This document shows positions 36,957 through 45,033 of a stretch of 64,000 nt of DNA, piece by piece. The stretch covers positions 1 through 64,000 of the forward strand of contig CAZXSC010000001.1 in assembly GCA_964643045.1 (NCBI GenBank), written 5' to 3'. The notes under the pieces were generated by a model, which made no database searches, was not told the DNA's origin, and saw nothing but the letters and a program-made list of their open reading frames with translations. Position 1 is the stretch's first letter; each line of letters starts with the position of its first letter. This DNA is from TMED23 sp964643045. Lineage in GTDB: Bacteria; Pseudomonadota; Alphaproteobacteria; Rhodospirillales; UBA2165. The position numbers and the translations under genes are program-made.

Positions 36957-37640
36957 CTAATGCTTGGTTGGCGACTGTCCGATTGATGCAAGTTCCATTT
37001 CCATGAGTGAGATCATCACATGAGCAATATCTCTAATGTTTTGTGTTTGTAATATTGCCTGCTTTTCTTTGTAGTCAAAGGGGTTAATCATACCAATGGT
37101 TGCAATTAAAAACCGGTCCTCGATTTTATCCAAATCCGCCCAATTAATATTCAAGCCCTTAAGTTCTAAATAGTCTCTTAAAACAGGTATCAGCCCTTCC
37201 CTATTCACAGCGGGATATTCCGACAAAAGATCATCTTTAAATGCAGCAAAGTTTGGTTTTACCTGTCTATAAGCAGTTGTCGTGTTGAATTCCTTTTCAA
37301 TTTCAAAGCGGCAAACCCCCTGCAAAGTTAGCAAAATCCGCCCGTCTTCGCTTTCTGTGAAAGAGGTAATTCTTCCCGCGCAACCTATATCAAAAAGATC
37401 CGTTTTTTCTGGAACAGGATCAGGAAGCAATTCCAAAGGCTGAACCATTCCTATTAGCCGCGACCCCTTTAAACTATCAAATACCATCTTCAAATAACGC
37501 GGTTCAAATATATTTAGAGGCATTTTGCCGTGTGGCAGTAGCATGGCTCCTGGAAGCGGAAAAATTGGCAGCTTTTGTGGTAGGTTTTCAAATGGGATAC
37601 TAAAAGGATCCTTATAGTTACTGGAAGACTTTTCAGCCAT
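36957..37640 (-). CDS. LON substrate-binding-domain protein
   Basis: This 227-residue protein is built of the Lon N-terminal (PUA-like, substrate-binding) domain without ATPase or protease parts. Visible motifs are LPIFPLPGAMLLPHGKMPLNIFEPRYLKM, GRITSFTESEDGRILLTLQGVCRF and the helical C-terminal half with NPFDYKEKQAILQT. The function of the stand-alone form is not established. TAATG overlap with the upstream thioredoxin gene, and Trm112 downstream, form a conserved alphaproteobacterial trio. Confidence 0.9.
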   Translation of the reverse strand: MAEKSSSNYKDPFSIPFENLPQKLPIFPLPGAMLLPHGKMPLNIFEPRYLKMVFDSLKGSRLIGMVQPLELLPDPVPEKTDLFDIGCAGRITSFTESEDGRILLTLQGVCRFEIEKEFNTTTAYRQVKPNFAAFKDDLLSEYPAVNREGLIPVLRDYLELKGLNINWADLDKIEDRFLIATIGMINPFDYKEKQAILQTQNIRDIAHVMISLMEMELASIGQSPTKH

Positions 37641-38569
37641 TAGGAAAATAAAATCGCAGACAGTTTTCGGCGCCCTTCAACAGTAATGGGATTTGAATTT
37701 CCCAACGCCTCAAATACCTTGAAGAGTTGTTGACGCGCGGCATCGTCATTCCAGTCTCGGTTTTGCTTTATAATTTCCACCAACTGTTCAATTGCACTTT
37801 CTGTTTCTTCTGATGCATAAAGCGCTAAAGCATAGTCATACCGGGCCTGGTGATTGTTTGGATTGTTCTGGACTGCAATTTTAAGTTCACCGACTTCACC
37901 GGCTTCAGCGGTTTGTTCTTCAAGTTCCAAAGTTGTTTGAATCGCAGAAATAGCCGGCTGTGTGAGAAGTTCCTCTGGTAAGTCTGCCAAGTAATTTCGC
38001 GCCTGATCAGCATTGTCGTCTAATATAAGGCACCTCATTAGCCCAGCATGGGAATCAACATTTGAATTATCGGCTTCTAATATCTGGTTAAATATAGAAC
38101 TAGCATTTATCGTGTCGCCCGCTTCTAATAAAGCGTTTGCTTGTTCAATTGCTTGATCTAACGGCGATCCATCGCCTCCTGTCAATTTTTCTATAAACTT
38201 TCGAAGCTGACTTTCAGGCAATGCCCCATTAAAGGCATCAGCCGGCCTTCCGTCTTTGAATGCGTAAACCATTGGAATTGATTGTACTCGCAGTTGCTGT
38301 GCAAGAGCCTGATTTTCGTCGATGTTAATCTTAACCAATTTAACCTTTCCGCCATATTCCTTAATTAGCTTTTCCAGAACAGGTGTCATTTGCTTACAAG
38401 GTTCGCACCATGGGGCCCAAAAATCCACTATCACAGGTATTTGGGCGGATGCGCCTATCACATCTTCATTAAATCTTTCCGCGTTAGAATCTATAACTAG
38501 GCCCTCACTGTCTTGCGCGGAAGCTTCTAAATTAAGTTGATCGCTAGCATCACCCTCGAGAATATTCAT
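37640..38569 (-). CDS. CnoX/YbbN-type thioredoxin with TPR region
   Basis: This 309-residue chaperedoxin-like protein has a thioredoxin domain at about residues 28-130 with VDFWAPWCEPCK (C55 and C58) and IPMVYAFKDG with the cis-proline. A C-terminal TPR-like helical part runs from about 135 to 309. In E. coli the homologue CnoX protects clients for GroEL under oxidative stress; here the active site keeps both cysteines, so redox activity is possible. It is the first gene of the trio with the LON-domain and Trm112 genes. Confidence 0.9.
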   Translation of the reverse strand: MNILEGDASDQLNLEASAQDSEGLVIDSNAERFNEDVIGASAQIPVIVDFWAPWCEPCKQMTPVLEKLIKEYGGKVKLVKINIDENQALAQQLRVQSIPMVYAFKDGRPADAFNGALPESQLRKFIEKLTGGDGSPLDQAIEQANALLEAGDTINASSIFNQILEADNSNVDSHAGLMRCLILDDNADQARNYLADLPEELLTQPAISAIQTTLELEEQTAEAGEVGELKIAVQNNPNNHQARYDYALALYASEETESAIEQLVEIIKQNRDWNDDAARQQLFKVFEALGNSNPITVEGRRKLSAILFS

Positions 38570-38661
38570 TTCAACCAGTCTTTCCTTTCTATGTTATTTT
38601 AAGCAAGTACATATTTATAATATCTTCAATCACTTTCAATGTTTATAAACGTATTTTTGTG

Positions 38662-39183
38662 TCAAATCGATACGATTTTTGGTAAATGACCGCAGTGTTG
38701 CAAAAATAAAAGTAAATCTTGAGAACTTATAGTCGTCGTAGCCTCATTATGTAATGGATGATAATTTAATGATGTTTCTTGAAGCATTCTAGAATCGAGC
38801 ACAAACAGTACATTCTTTGACGAAGGATTAATAGCTGAAAAAGGCGTAACGGAACCAGGCCTAACCCCAAGATACTTTTCAATATCGTCGGGTCGTCCGA
38901 AAGATAATCGCGTGGTGCCGAGTATTTTTTGGAGTTTGTTCAAATTCACCCTTTTGTTTTCTAAGGTAATAAATAGATAAAACAGTCTTTTTTTATCCCT
39001 TAAGAATAAGTTTTTACAGTGTCCATGCGCTATTTTAGGCAAGGCAGCTCTAATAGCTTGGCTTGCTTTAACCGTGTCTACAGGGTGGTGACGGACGGTT
39101 GTGTATCCAATTCCTATCGAATCAAGAAAAGTGCAAAGATCGTTTTCTCCACGAGCCCTTCTTGGGGGTTCAAGAATTTCCAT
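38662..39183 (-). CDS. Prolyl-tRNA editing protein (YbaK/ProX domain)
   Basis: This 173-residue trans-editing domain of the YbaK/PrdX type hydrolyses mischarged Ala-tRNA(Pro). Core features are the N-terminal HHPVDTVKASQAIRAALP, KNLFLRDKKRLFYLFITLE with the catalytic lysine region, and PGSVTPFSAINPSSKNVLFVLD. Length fits the stand-alone form. It is a single gene on the minus strand, next to the tRNA-Gly on the plus strand. Confidence 0.9.
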   Translation of the reverse strand: MEILEPPRRARGENDLCTFLDSIGIGYTTVRHHPVDTVKASQAIRAALPKIAHGHCKNLFLRDKKRLFYLFITLENKRVNLNKLQKILGTTRLSFGRPDDIEKYLGVRPGSVTPFSAINPSSKNVLFVLDSRMLQETSLNYHPLHNEATTTISSQDLLLFLQHCGHLPKIVSI

Positions 39184-39318
39184 GGTAAGATTTTATCAAG
39201 AGATTTGTTTTCTCTCAAGCTATAGGAAAATTTAGCTTCTTTAATACACCAGTGTTGCAAACTTCAATGTGATGACTATTATGCTGGGTCTTCTGTGTAT
39301 TAGTATTACCGGGATTGC

Positions 39319-39393
39319 GCGGGCGTAGCTCAGGGGTAGAGCGCAACCTTGCCAAGGTTGAAGTCGTGAGTTCGAATCTCATCGCCCGCTCCA
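39319..39393 (+). tRNA. tRNA-Gly (anticodon GCC)
   Basis: A full cloverleaf can be read: the acceptor stem GCGGGCG pairs with CGCCCGC, the D arm is in GCTCAGGGGTAGAGC, and the anticodon stem AACCTTGCCAAGGTT places GCC in the loop. The TGAGTTCGAATCTCA arm contains GTTCGAATC and the gene encodes its own CCA end. It marks the left edge of the AT-rich accessory segment and, like many tRNA genes, could serve as an integration site, although no copy of its 3' end was found to the right. Confidence 0.97.
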
Positions 39394-40136
39394 GTCCTCA
39401 CAAGGCTTACAGAAACTTTGCCACCCTTAATACAATAAACACATTTCCCTTTGACTTCGTTGAAAGATGTGATCTGGAAAATGAAACAACTAAATCCTTC
39501 CGGCCTGGATTATGGTTTTAGCAATATTAAAGAACGGAATATTATTTGTTCCAGCAAGGGATCTAAGTTGGCTATTAAAACGTGTTGCACTAACCATCTA
39601 TGCTTTGGCGCTTATTTTTTTTTCAACTAATTTGCATGAATATGGTTATATTTATTCTTAGACGCCCTTTTTATTAAAGTCGTTGGCTAGAAAAAAAAGA
39701 GAGTTCAGAAACATAATAATGCTTAAACCGTAAAAAGCAAAACTTGAGCTAATCCTATATCTTAGCCTAATTAAGATAAATGCCGTTACCTAGATATTTG
39801 ACAAATATATAGGCTTTTAATATGGAATATATATGGGATTTTAATATGGAATAAAGACGGCTCTTGAAGGCGTATTATTAATATGTATTACTAAGACTAT
39901 ATTCTTACTAAAGAGTAATAAAATTGAGTCAGAACCCACATAAATTTATGACACCACTAAATAGGTATAGGTGAATTCGTAATAAGATTAAAAGTATATC
40001 CTGAATAACCAAGACCATGATCCAAGAAATGAAGACCATCTCATAGCGAAGATATTAATTACTAAGACTATATTGGCCTAGTCTCAAAAATTTCCATAAT
40101 TTCTTTCACTAGTTCTACCTAGGACTTTCCCCTATA
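39394..40136. repeat. AT-rich non-coding stretch with short direct repeats
   Basis: These 743 bases hold no credible gene. They contain two direct repeats of TTTTAATATGGAATA (39815-39829 and 39839-39853, period 24) and two of ATTACTAAGACTATATT (39887-39903 and 40058-40074). The 21 bases at 39631-39651 match 42111-42131 at 18 positions, on the other side of the polymerase-like gene. The stretch looks like accessory DNA between a tRNA and an integrated gene. Confidence 0.55.
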
Positions 40137-42044
40137 TTAGATTTTTTGTCGTTCTTTTTTGTGCCAAAAGGGTTCGTAGAATTCCCAATCGTGGTATAAA
40201 TTTATATTTATGGAAGTTTTAAAATTTTCATACCGCTGACGGTAGTCGGGGCTATCGATTTCAAGGTCCTTTTCCTGAAGCCAATCCTGGTGTCTTTTGA
40301 GGCTAATTTGGTAGCGTAATGTTGGCGTGATTTTTGTGTTGGATGTTTTAATTTTTATAATCTCTGCGTGCCATTGGTGCCAGTAACTTTGATATATCGC
40401 GTTTAGGCTGTTATTAACATGTAAATTTGGTGAAGAAGCGGATAGAAAACTACCAATTTGGTTCAGCTTTATTTGATCGCTAGAATAACCGTCAACAAGG
40501 TTATCATATTCAATAGGCTCAGCGAGTATTGCTTCCTTAAGATGGAGGTTTTCTTGGCCGGTCAGACGGTGGAGAAATTTGCTTCTTTTTGGCTTACTAC
40601 TAGGATTCTCGCGAATTCTGAACATTTCTTCCATCCAGGCCGTTTGCATAGCATTTATTAAGGTTTGCCCCCACCTTTTCTCTATGATGTAGCTATCGTG
40701 TACGGTCAGTATTGGAACTTTTAGGGCCGTAAAATGTTCAATTAGATTTAGTGCTATATTACTATCGATTAGTTGCAGTTTTGATGTTATTCCGGAGAAA
40801 AAGTGATGCGATATAAGCCCGTGTTTTTTCCTAATGTTGATAAAGACAGAAGCGAGAAAATCGTCCGATATGGTTTTCAGGATATTAGGCGGCGGTCTTT
40901 TGATGCGACTTTCCGGGTTTTTGTCCTCTGCAGTGATCGTCTTTCGAGTTGCTTTCCACAAATCAGGCTCATTCCATTTATTTAACCCAAAAAGAGTTAA
41001 TTTCGTGATAAGAAACCTTTTAAATTTAGTTAAATGCTCTCTGCTATAATTTTTTAGTTCTGAATCAGGCACGTTATCTAACTCAGGGATGCTGACATCA
41101 TAAATGTCTTGGCCTCCTAATATCACAGGAGAATCCGGACTTTCCATATGGTATAGAATGTCCAGTAGAATAGAATTATAACTCACTTCTAAAGTGGGAT
41201 TACCGTTAATATAAATATCTTTCTTGTGATTAGAACTGCACCTTTCCCACCAGCCACCATAAATTCGCCCTCCCTTGTTAAAGGTGCTATCGCTATATCT
41301 TCTGTGCACAAAGCAGTGCGGTATTATAAAGCAGCGCCTTTCCTCGCCCCATTCATTAAAGCTTGAGACGTAGCCCTTTTCTGCGCTGACTATATCTACG
41401 TGGCTGGATCGTAATAGTTCATTGTAGCAGGCCATGATTAGGCGCATAGCCCGGATTTTTGGTGTGTCAGAATAATCAATGGGAACAGTCTTATATATGG
41501 CTTTAGTTGTTGGTTTACGGAGGGTTCTGGGTATCGAGACTTTTTTGGTTAAAATAATAGTTTCCTTATCAATATCATGTGATCGAATATTCAGAGGATT
41601 AAACTTTATATCTGTAAAATGGGAGATCAGCATATCAGTGGGCCAAATTCGAGACGTATAACTGGGTCCAAAACGATAATCCTGTCTGGGTGGCATGCCC
41701 GGTTTGTGGTGTAAAAGGTTTAAATGAATCAAATCCTTGATAACACTAATAGATTTTTTGGTAATCTTGATTTTATTGTACCGGGTAATCAACGTGTAGT
41801 CATTGTTGTTGAAGCTAACTGCGATACACAAAGCTGGATCTAGAAACCATGCATGATATAAGTCTATCAAAATTTTCTGGAGATGCCTCTTACCTATCGT
41901 GCTATTGTAGTTTTTAAGAGGTTGAATGTATGCATTCCAAATCATGTCTTGTAAGTCCCAGAATTCTTTCTGGTAACAGGCTTTGTGGACATCCAGAGGT
42001 CTGCTGTGTGCTAGTTGATCTTTGGTTTTTTTCGGATTGTCCAT
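40137..42044 (-). CDS. Large protein with family A polymerase-like palm motifs, function unknown
   Basis: This 635-residue protein belongs, by recognition, to unnamed proteins found beside integrases in alphaproteobacteria. From about residue 258 it has GGRIYGGWWE and DIYINGNPTLEVSYNS followed by ILLDILYH (about 276-298), which looks like motif A of family A (Pol I/T7 RNA polymerase) enzymes. A Lys/Arg helix with TKLTLFG (about 340-353) could be motif B, and VPILTVHDSYIIE (about 443-455, D450) resembles motif C. In motif A the usual Asp is Ser (S288), so activity may be lost or different. The N-terminal 250 residues are unrecognised. No signal peptide is seen. It is divergent from the recombinase-like gene at 42227. 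Confidence 0.7.
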   Translation of the reverse strand: MDNPKKTKDQLAHSRPLDVHKACYQKEFWDLQDMIWNAYIQPLKNYNSTIGKRHLQKILIDLYHAWFLDPALCIAVSFNNNDYTLITRYNKIKITKKSISVIKDLIHLNLLHHKPGMPPRQDYRFGPSYTSRIWPTDMLISHFTDIKFNPLNIRSHDIDKETIILTKKVSIPRTLRKPTTKAIYKTVPIDYSDTPKIRAMRLIMACYNELLRSSHVDIVSAEKGYVSSFNEWGEERRCFIIPHCFVHRRYSDSTFNKGGRIYGGWWERCSSNHKKDIYINGNPTLEVSYNSILLDILYHMESPDSPVILGGQDIYDVSIPELDNVPDSELKNYSREHLTKFKRFLITKLTLFGLNKWNEPDLWKATRKTITAEDKNPESRIKRPPPNILKTISDDFLASVFINIRKKHGLISHHFFSGITSKLQLIDSNIALNLIEHFTALKVPILTVHDSYIIEKRWGQTLINAMQTAWMEEMFRIRENPSSKPKRSKFLHRLTGQENLHLKEAILAEPIEYDNLVDGYSSDQIKLNQIGSFLSASSPNLHVNNSLNAIYQSYWHQWHAEIIKIKTSNTKITPTLRYQISLKRHQDWLQEKDLEIDSPDYRQRYENFKTSININLYHDWEFYEPFWHKKERQKI

Positions 42045-42118
42045 ATTGAGTATTAATATATTAACTAATAAGACAATAATAGTGAAAAAAGCAATGATCT
42101 TCCCAAAACATTCGCATT

Positions 42119-42138
42119 TATATGGTTATATATGGTTA
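42119..42138 (+). repeat. Tandem 10-bp repeat TATATGGTTA x2
   Basis: Two perfect copies lie between the divergent starts of the polymerase-like and recombinase-like genes. The first copy is part of the longer direct repeat shared with 39631-39651. Confidence 0.5.
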
Positions 42139-42179
42139 AAAAAAATCGTTTGTTCATTAGAATGTTTTGTTTTAGATAA

Positions 42180-42198
42180 GGGGGTATAAACGGGGGTA
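42180..42198 (+). repeat. GGGGGTATA twin repeat, second locus
   Basis: GGGGGTATAAACGGGGGTA matches the downstream-of-parB copy (17099-17117) at 17 of 19 bases. It ends 29 bases before the ATG of the recombinase-like gene. The placement suggests a recombinase-linked or regulatory sequence, by inference. Confidence 0.55.
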
Positions 42199-42226
42199 GC
42201 CCCTTAGATCAAGAGCGCCGAAAATT

Positions 42227-42766
42227 ATGACGAACGTGTTTAACAAGAATCCAAGTTACTTGATAAAACATCGAAGAAAATGGCAGGTTAAATTGACTGT
42301 TCCTAAGGATGTCCGCTGGGCTTTTGGTAATAAAACAACCTTCAAACGTTCAACAGGTTGTAATATTGAAGATCCTGAAAATGCAGTAATTGAACGCGAT
42401 AAAATTGTACGTAAGTTTAAATCCATTGTTGAATTTCATAGGTTAAGTTCTTTTAATGAGAGCAAATTAACGCAGTTGTTTGGTAGTGAATTCAGTAATC
42501 GCCCCTATCCGGACGATTATAGTCAAAGCGTAGGGAGCCAAGAAGCGGCTAAACTTGAGGATCAACAAAATATTAAGCTTAATGACCGCAAATCTGGCGA
42601 AAAACGCCTTATTAAGAATACCGGATTAGAATCAACTCAAGAAACAAAAAACAAAATTACGAGCCCAAAAGTAGAGGGCTGGATCAAGGAGCGGCTACTC
42701 AATAAGTCCCAACAAACACGAATATTGCGTTACGATTTCTGGAAGGATGATAAAAATGAGAATTGA
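42227..42766 (+). CDS. Short protein resembling the N-terminal domain of a tyrosine recombinase (DUF6538-like), catalytic domain absent
   Basis: The first 70 residues of this 179-residue protein, with YLIKHRRKWQVKLTVPKDVRWAFG and then KTTFKRSTGC, resemble the N-terminal arm-binding-type DUF6538 domain of phage-type integrases. The usual C-terminal half with the R-H-R-Y catalytic residues is missing; the polar tail ends at KDDKNEN. It is either a truncated integrase remnant or a stand-alone DNA-binding accessory protein. It is divergent from the polymerase-like gene, with the GGGGGTATA repeat in front. About 212 AT-rich bases without features follow before 42979. Confidence 0.55.
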   Translation: MTNVFNKNPSYLIKHRRKWQVKLTVPKDVRWAFGNKTTFKRSTGCNIEDPENAVIERDKIVRKFKSIVEFHRLSSFNESKLTQLFGSEFSNRPYPDDYSQSVGSQEAAKLEDQQNIKLNDRKSGEKRLIKNTGLESTQETKNKITSPKVEGWIKERLLNKSQQTRILRYDFWKDDKNEN

Positions 42767-42978
42767 TAGTCTTAAACATTATATTCTATATAGAATGATA
42801 GATTAACAGATTGAATTAATTGAGTTTTTAGATACCTTTATTAGAGCACAAGGCTGATAGCTGGCTATTAGCTAATCCCAAAACCAGTGAGATATCTTAA
42901 ATGCTAGAGTAATAGACAAAATACTGTTGATTTGTTGAGGCAATTTTTAGTTTTAAAAAAACATATGGAGACAAAAAT

Positions 42979-43968
42979 ATGAAAGGTAAAATCGTTTTTG
43001 AAGAACACATGGCAATTAAAGAAACTTTGGGCAATACAAAGGCATTTGCTGGCGATTCGGGCAAATGGGATGAATTTTCGCGCCAAATTCTTGATATGGG
43101 CAGCGAGCGCCTTGAACTTATGGATAAAAACGGAATAGAGTTTTCAATTTTATCAAATAACGCCCCCGGTGTGCAAGGTATCCTTGATGTCGATGAAGCT
43201 AAATCAGTTTCACGTAAAGCAAATGACGCGATGGCTGATGCAGTGGCAAAACACCCAAAACGTTATGGTGCTTTTGCGGCTCTCCCCATGCAGGATCCAG
43301 ATGCAGCTTCGGAAGAGTTGACCCGTTGTGTTAATGATTTGGGCTTTTATGGAGCGATGGTTAATGGCTTTACCCAGAAAGATGTGGAAGATTCTGCAAT
43401 CTATTATGATATCCCGGAATATCGAAGTTTTTGGGCCACAGTTTCAAAGCTAAACGTTCCATTTTATCTTCATCCAAGGATGCAATTAGAAACGCGGGCA
43501 CCGATTTATGATGGGCATCCTTGGTTGAAAAGTTCCCCTTGGGGTTTTGCCGTTGAGACATCAATCCACGCTTTGCGAATGTGCGGTTCAGGCATGTTCG
43601 ACGATTATCCTAATTTAAAAATATTTATTGGGCACTTAGGGGAGCACATTCCTTATGACTTATGGCGAATAGATGCACGGATGGCATTTTCGCGCAGAGC
43701 TTATAGAGGGAACCGCCCTCTTGGGGACTATTTTTTGGATAACTTCATGCTAACTACCAGCGGTAATTTTAGCGATCCAGCATTCCGATGTTGTTTGGAG
43801 GTGGTTGGGATCGATCGCATGTTCTTTTCGGCTGATTATCCATTTGAGACAATGGAAGATGCCTGCGATTGGTTTGACAGCACAAAAGTAATTGATGAAG
43901 AACAGCGTCTGAAAATAGGTAGAACGAACGCGATTAATTATTTTAATCTGAGCTTTTTAGACGAGTAA
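42979..43968 (+). CDS. Gamma-resorcylate decarboxylase-like amidohydrolase
   Basis: This 329-residue TIM-barrel decarboxylase of the ACMSD/gamma-resorcylate decarboxylase family (2,6-dihydroxybenzoate to resorcinol, reversible) resembles the known enzymes along its length. Metal-ligand positions are retained: E8 and H10 in FEEHMAI, H165 in PFYLHPR, H219 in IGHLGEH and D286 in FSADYPFE. Also typical are AALPMQDPDAASEELTRCV, YYDIPEYRSFW and the C-terminal GRTNAINYF. A GGAG site lies before the ATG. It neighbours a second amidohydrolase, but no resorcinol hydroxylase or ring-cleavage gene is in view, so the physiological substrate is uncertain. Confidence 0.88.
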   Translation: MKGKIVFEEHMAIKETLGNTKAFAGDSGKWDEFSRQILDMGSERLELMDKNGIEFSILSNNAPGVQGILDVDEAKSVSRKANDAMADAVAKHPKRYGAFAALPMQDPDAASEELTRCVNDLGFYGAMVNGFTQKDVEDSAIYYDIPEYRSFWATVSKLNVPFYLHPRMQLETRAPIYDGHPWLKSSPWGFAVETSIHALRMCGSGMFDDYPNLKIFIGHLGEHIPYDLWRIDARMAFSRRAYRGNRPLGDYFLDNFMLTTSGNFSDPAFRCCLEVVGIDRMFFSADYPFETMEDACDWFDSTKVIDEEQRLKIGRTNAINYFNLSFLDE

Positions 43969-44110
43969 ACTCTTGGGTAGCTAATAATTAAGATAATGTT
44001 CGGAGGCACTGGTGTGTAGGATTCTTGATAAGAGAATTAATTAAGAAAACTAACATTGTTTTGCGACTGCTTTAACAGACCCCCACTAATACGTTTCTGC
44101 GGAGATAACA

Positions 44111-45013
44111 TTGCTCGAATATAAGCCAAGTTTTAAAGCAATCGACTCTCATCATCATATTTGGCGTATGTCTGATTTGGCATGGCTAAGTGGAAAGCCT
44201 CAGCCGCGTATTTTTGGCAATTATGAAAAGATCAGACGCGACTATCTAATTCAAGAATTTATTGATGAAGCAACACCTTTAGGGGTGATAGGTTCAGTTT
44301 ATATACAAGTTAACTGGCCAGAGGGTAAAGAGGTTGCTGAAGCTGAGTGGGTTCAGAAAATCGCACTTGGCTGTGGATGGCCAAACGCGTTAGTCGGCTA
44401 TGTTGATTTTTCTTCGAACCGCTGTGCTAAAACACTGAAAAAATTGGCTGAATTACCTTTGATGCGCGGGATAAGACAGCAACTTCACTGGCACAAAAAC
44501 CCTCGGTATAAATTTGAAAATAGAGCTGATATTATGATGGAAACGCAGTGGCGCACTAATTTTGCCTTGTTGCAAGACTATGACTGGTTGTTTGAACTCC
44601 AGGTTTTTTCTTCTCAAATGAAAAATGCTGCTTGTTTGGCGTCGGATTTTTCACGAATACCCATGGTCTTGCAACATTGCGGCATGCCGGAAGACACCTC
44701 CGCCGTTGGGATGGCAAATTGGCTTGAGGGCATGAGACAATTGGCTGATCAACCAAATGTTCATTGTAAATTTTCGGGTTTGGGAACGTTCATTCATGAA
44801 AATTCAGATGATTTTATAGGCGATATCACTGGACAATGTTTGGAACTATTTGGCCCCGGCCGTTGTATTTTTGGTAGTAATTTTCCAATAGAGAAAATTT
44901 GGACGTCATACTCAGACTTAATTACAGGGTATAAGAAAGCTCTAAATAACTTATCTCAACACGAGCAGAATTTGATATTTTATTCAAACGCAAAAAAATT
45001 ATACAAGATATAG
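44111..45013 (+). CDS. Metal-dependent amidohydrolase (COG3618 type)
   Basis: This 300-residue amidohydrolase-2 TIM-barrel begins near FKAIDSHHHIW, the metal-binding HxH motif. Histidines in QQLHWH and VLQHCG and the aspartate/asparagine region FGSNFPIEK follow in the family order. Close relatives include lactonases such as LigI- and fuconolactonase-like enzymes, so a hydrolysis of a lactone is a reasonable guess only. The start is TTG at 44111 with a GGAG site six bases upstream. It lies 142 bp after the decarboxylase and may act with it. Confidence 0.8.
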   Translation: MLEYKPSFKAIDSHHHIWRMSDLAWLSGKPQPRIFGNYEKIRRDYLIQEFIDEATPLGVIGSVYIQVNWPEGKEVAEAEWVQKIALGCGWPNALVGYVDFSSNRCAKTLKKLAELPLMRGIRQQLHWHKNPRYKFENRADIMMETQWRTNFALLQDYDWLFELQVFSSQMKNAACLASDFSRIPMVLQHCGMPEDTSAVGMANWLEGMRQLADQPNVHCKFSGLGTFIHENSDDFIGDITGQCLELFGPGRCIFGSNFPIEKIWTSYSDLITGYKKALNNLSQHEQNLIFYSNAKKLYKI

Positions 45014-45033
45014 ATCTACAATATTTTTGTATT

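Noticed and set aside
39315..39521. Plus-strand reading frame overlapping the tRNA-Gly
   Set aside because: Its first third is translated tRNA sequence (a well-known false reading pattern of the GVERNLAKVEVVSSNL type) and the rest has no family likeness.
42767..42978. Search for a copy of the tRNA-Gly 3' end as a right attachment site
   Set aside because: No match to the GTTCGAATCTC segment was found here or elsewhere to the right.
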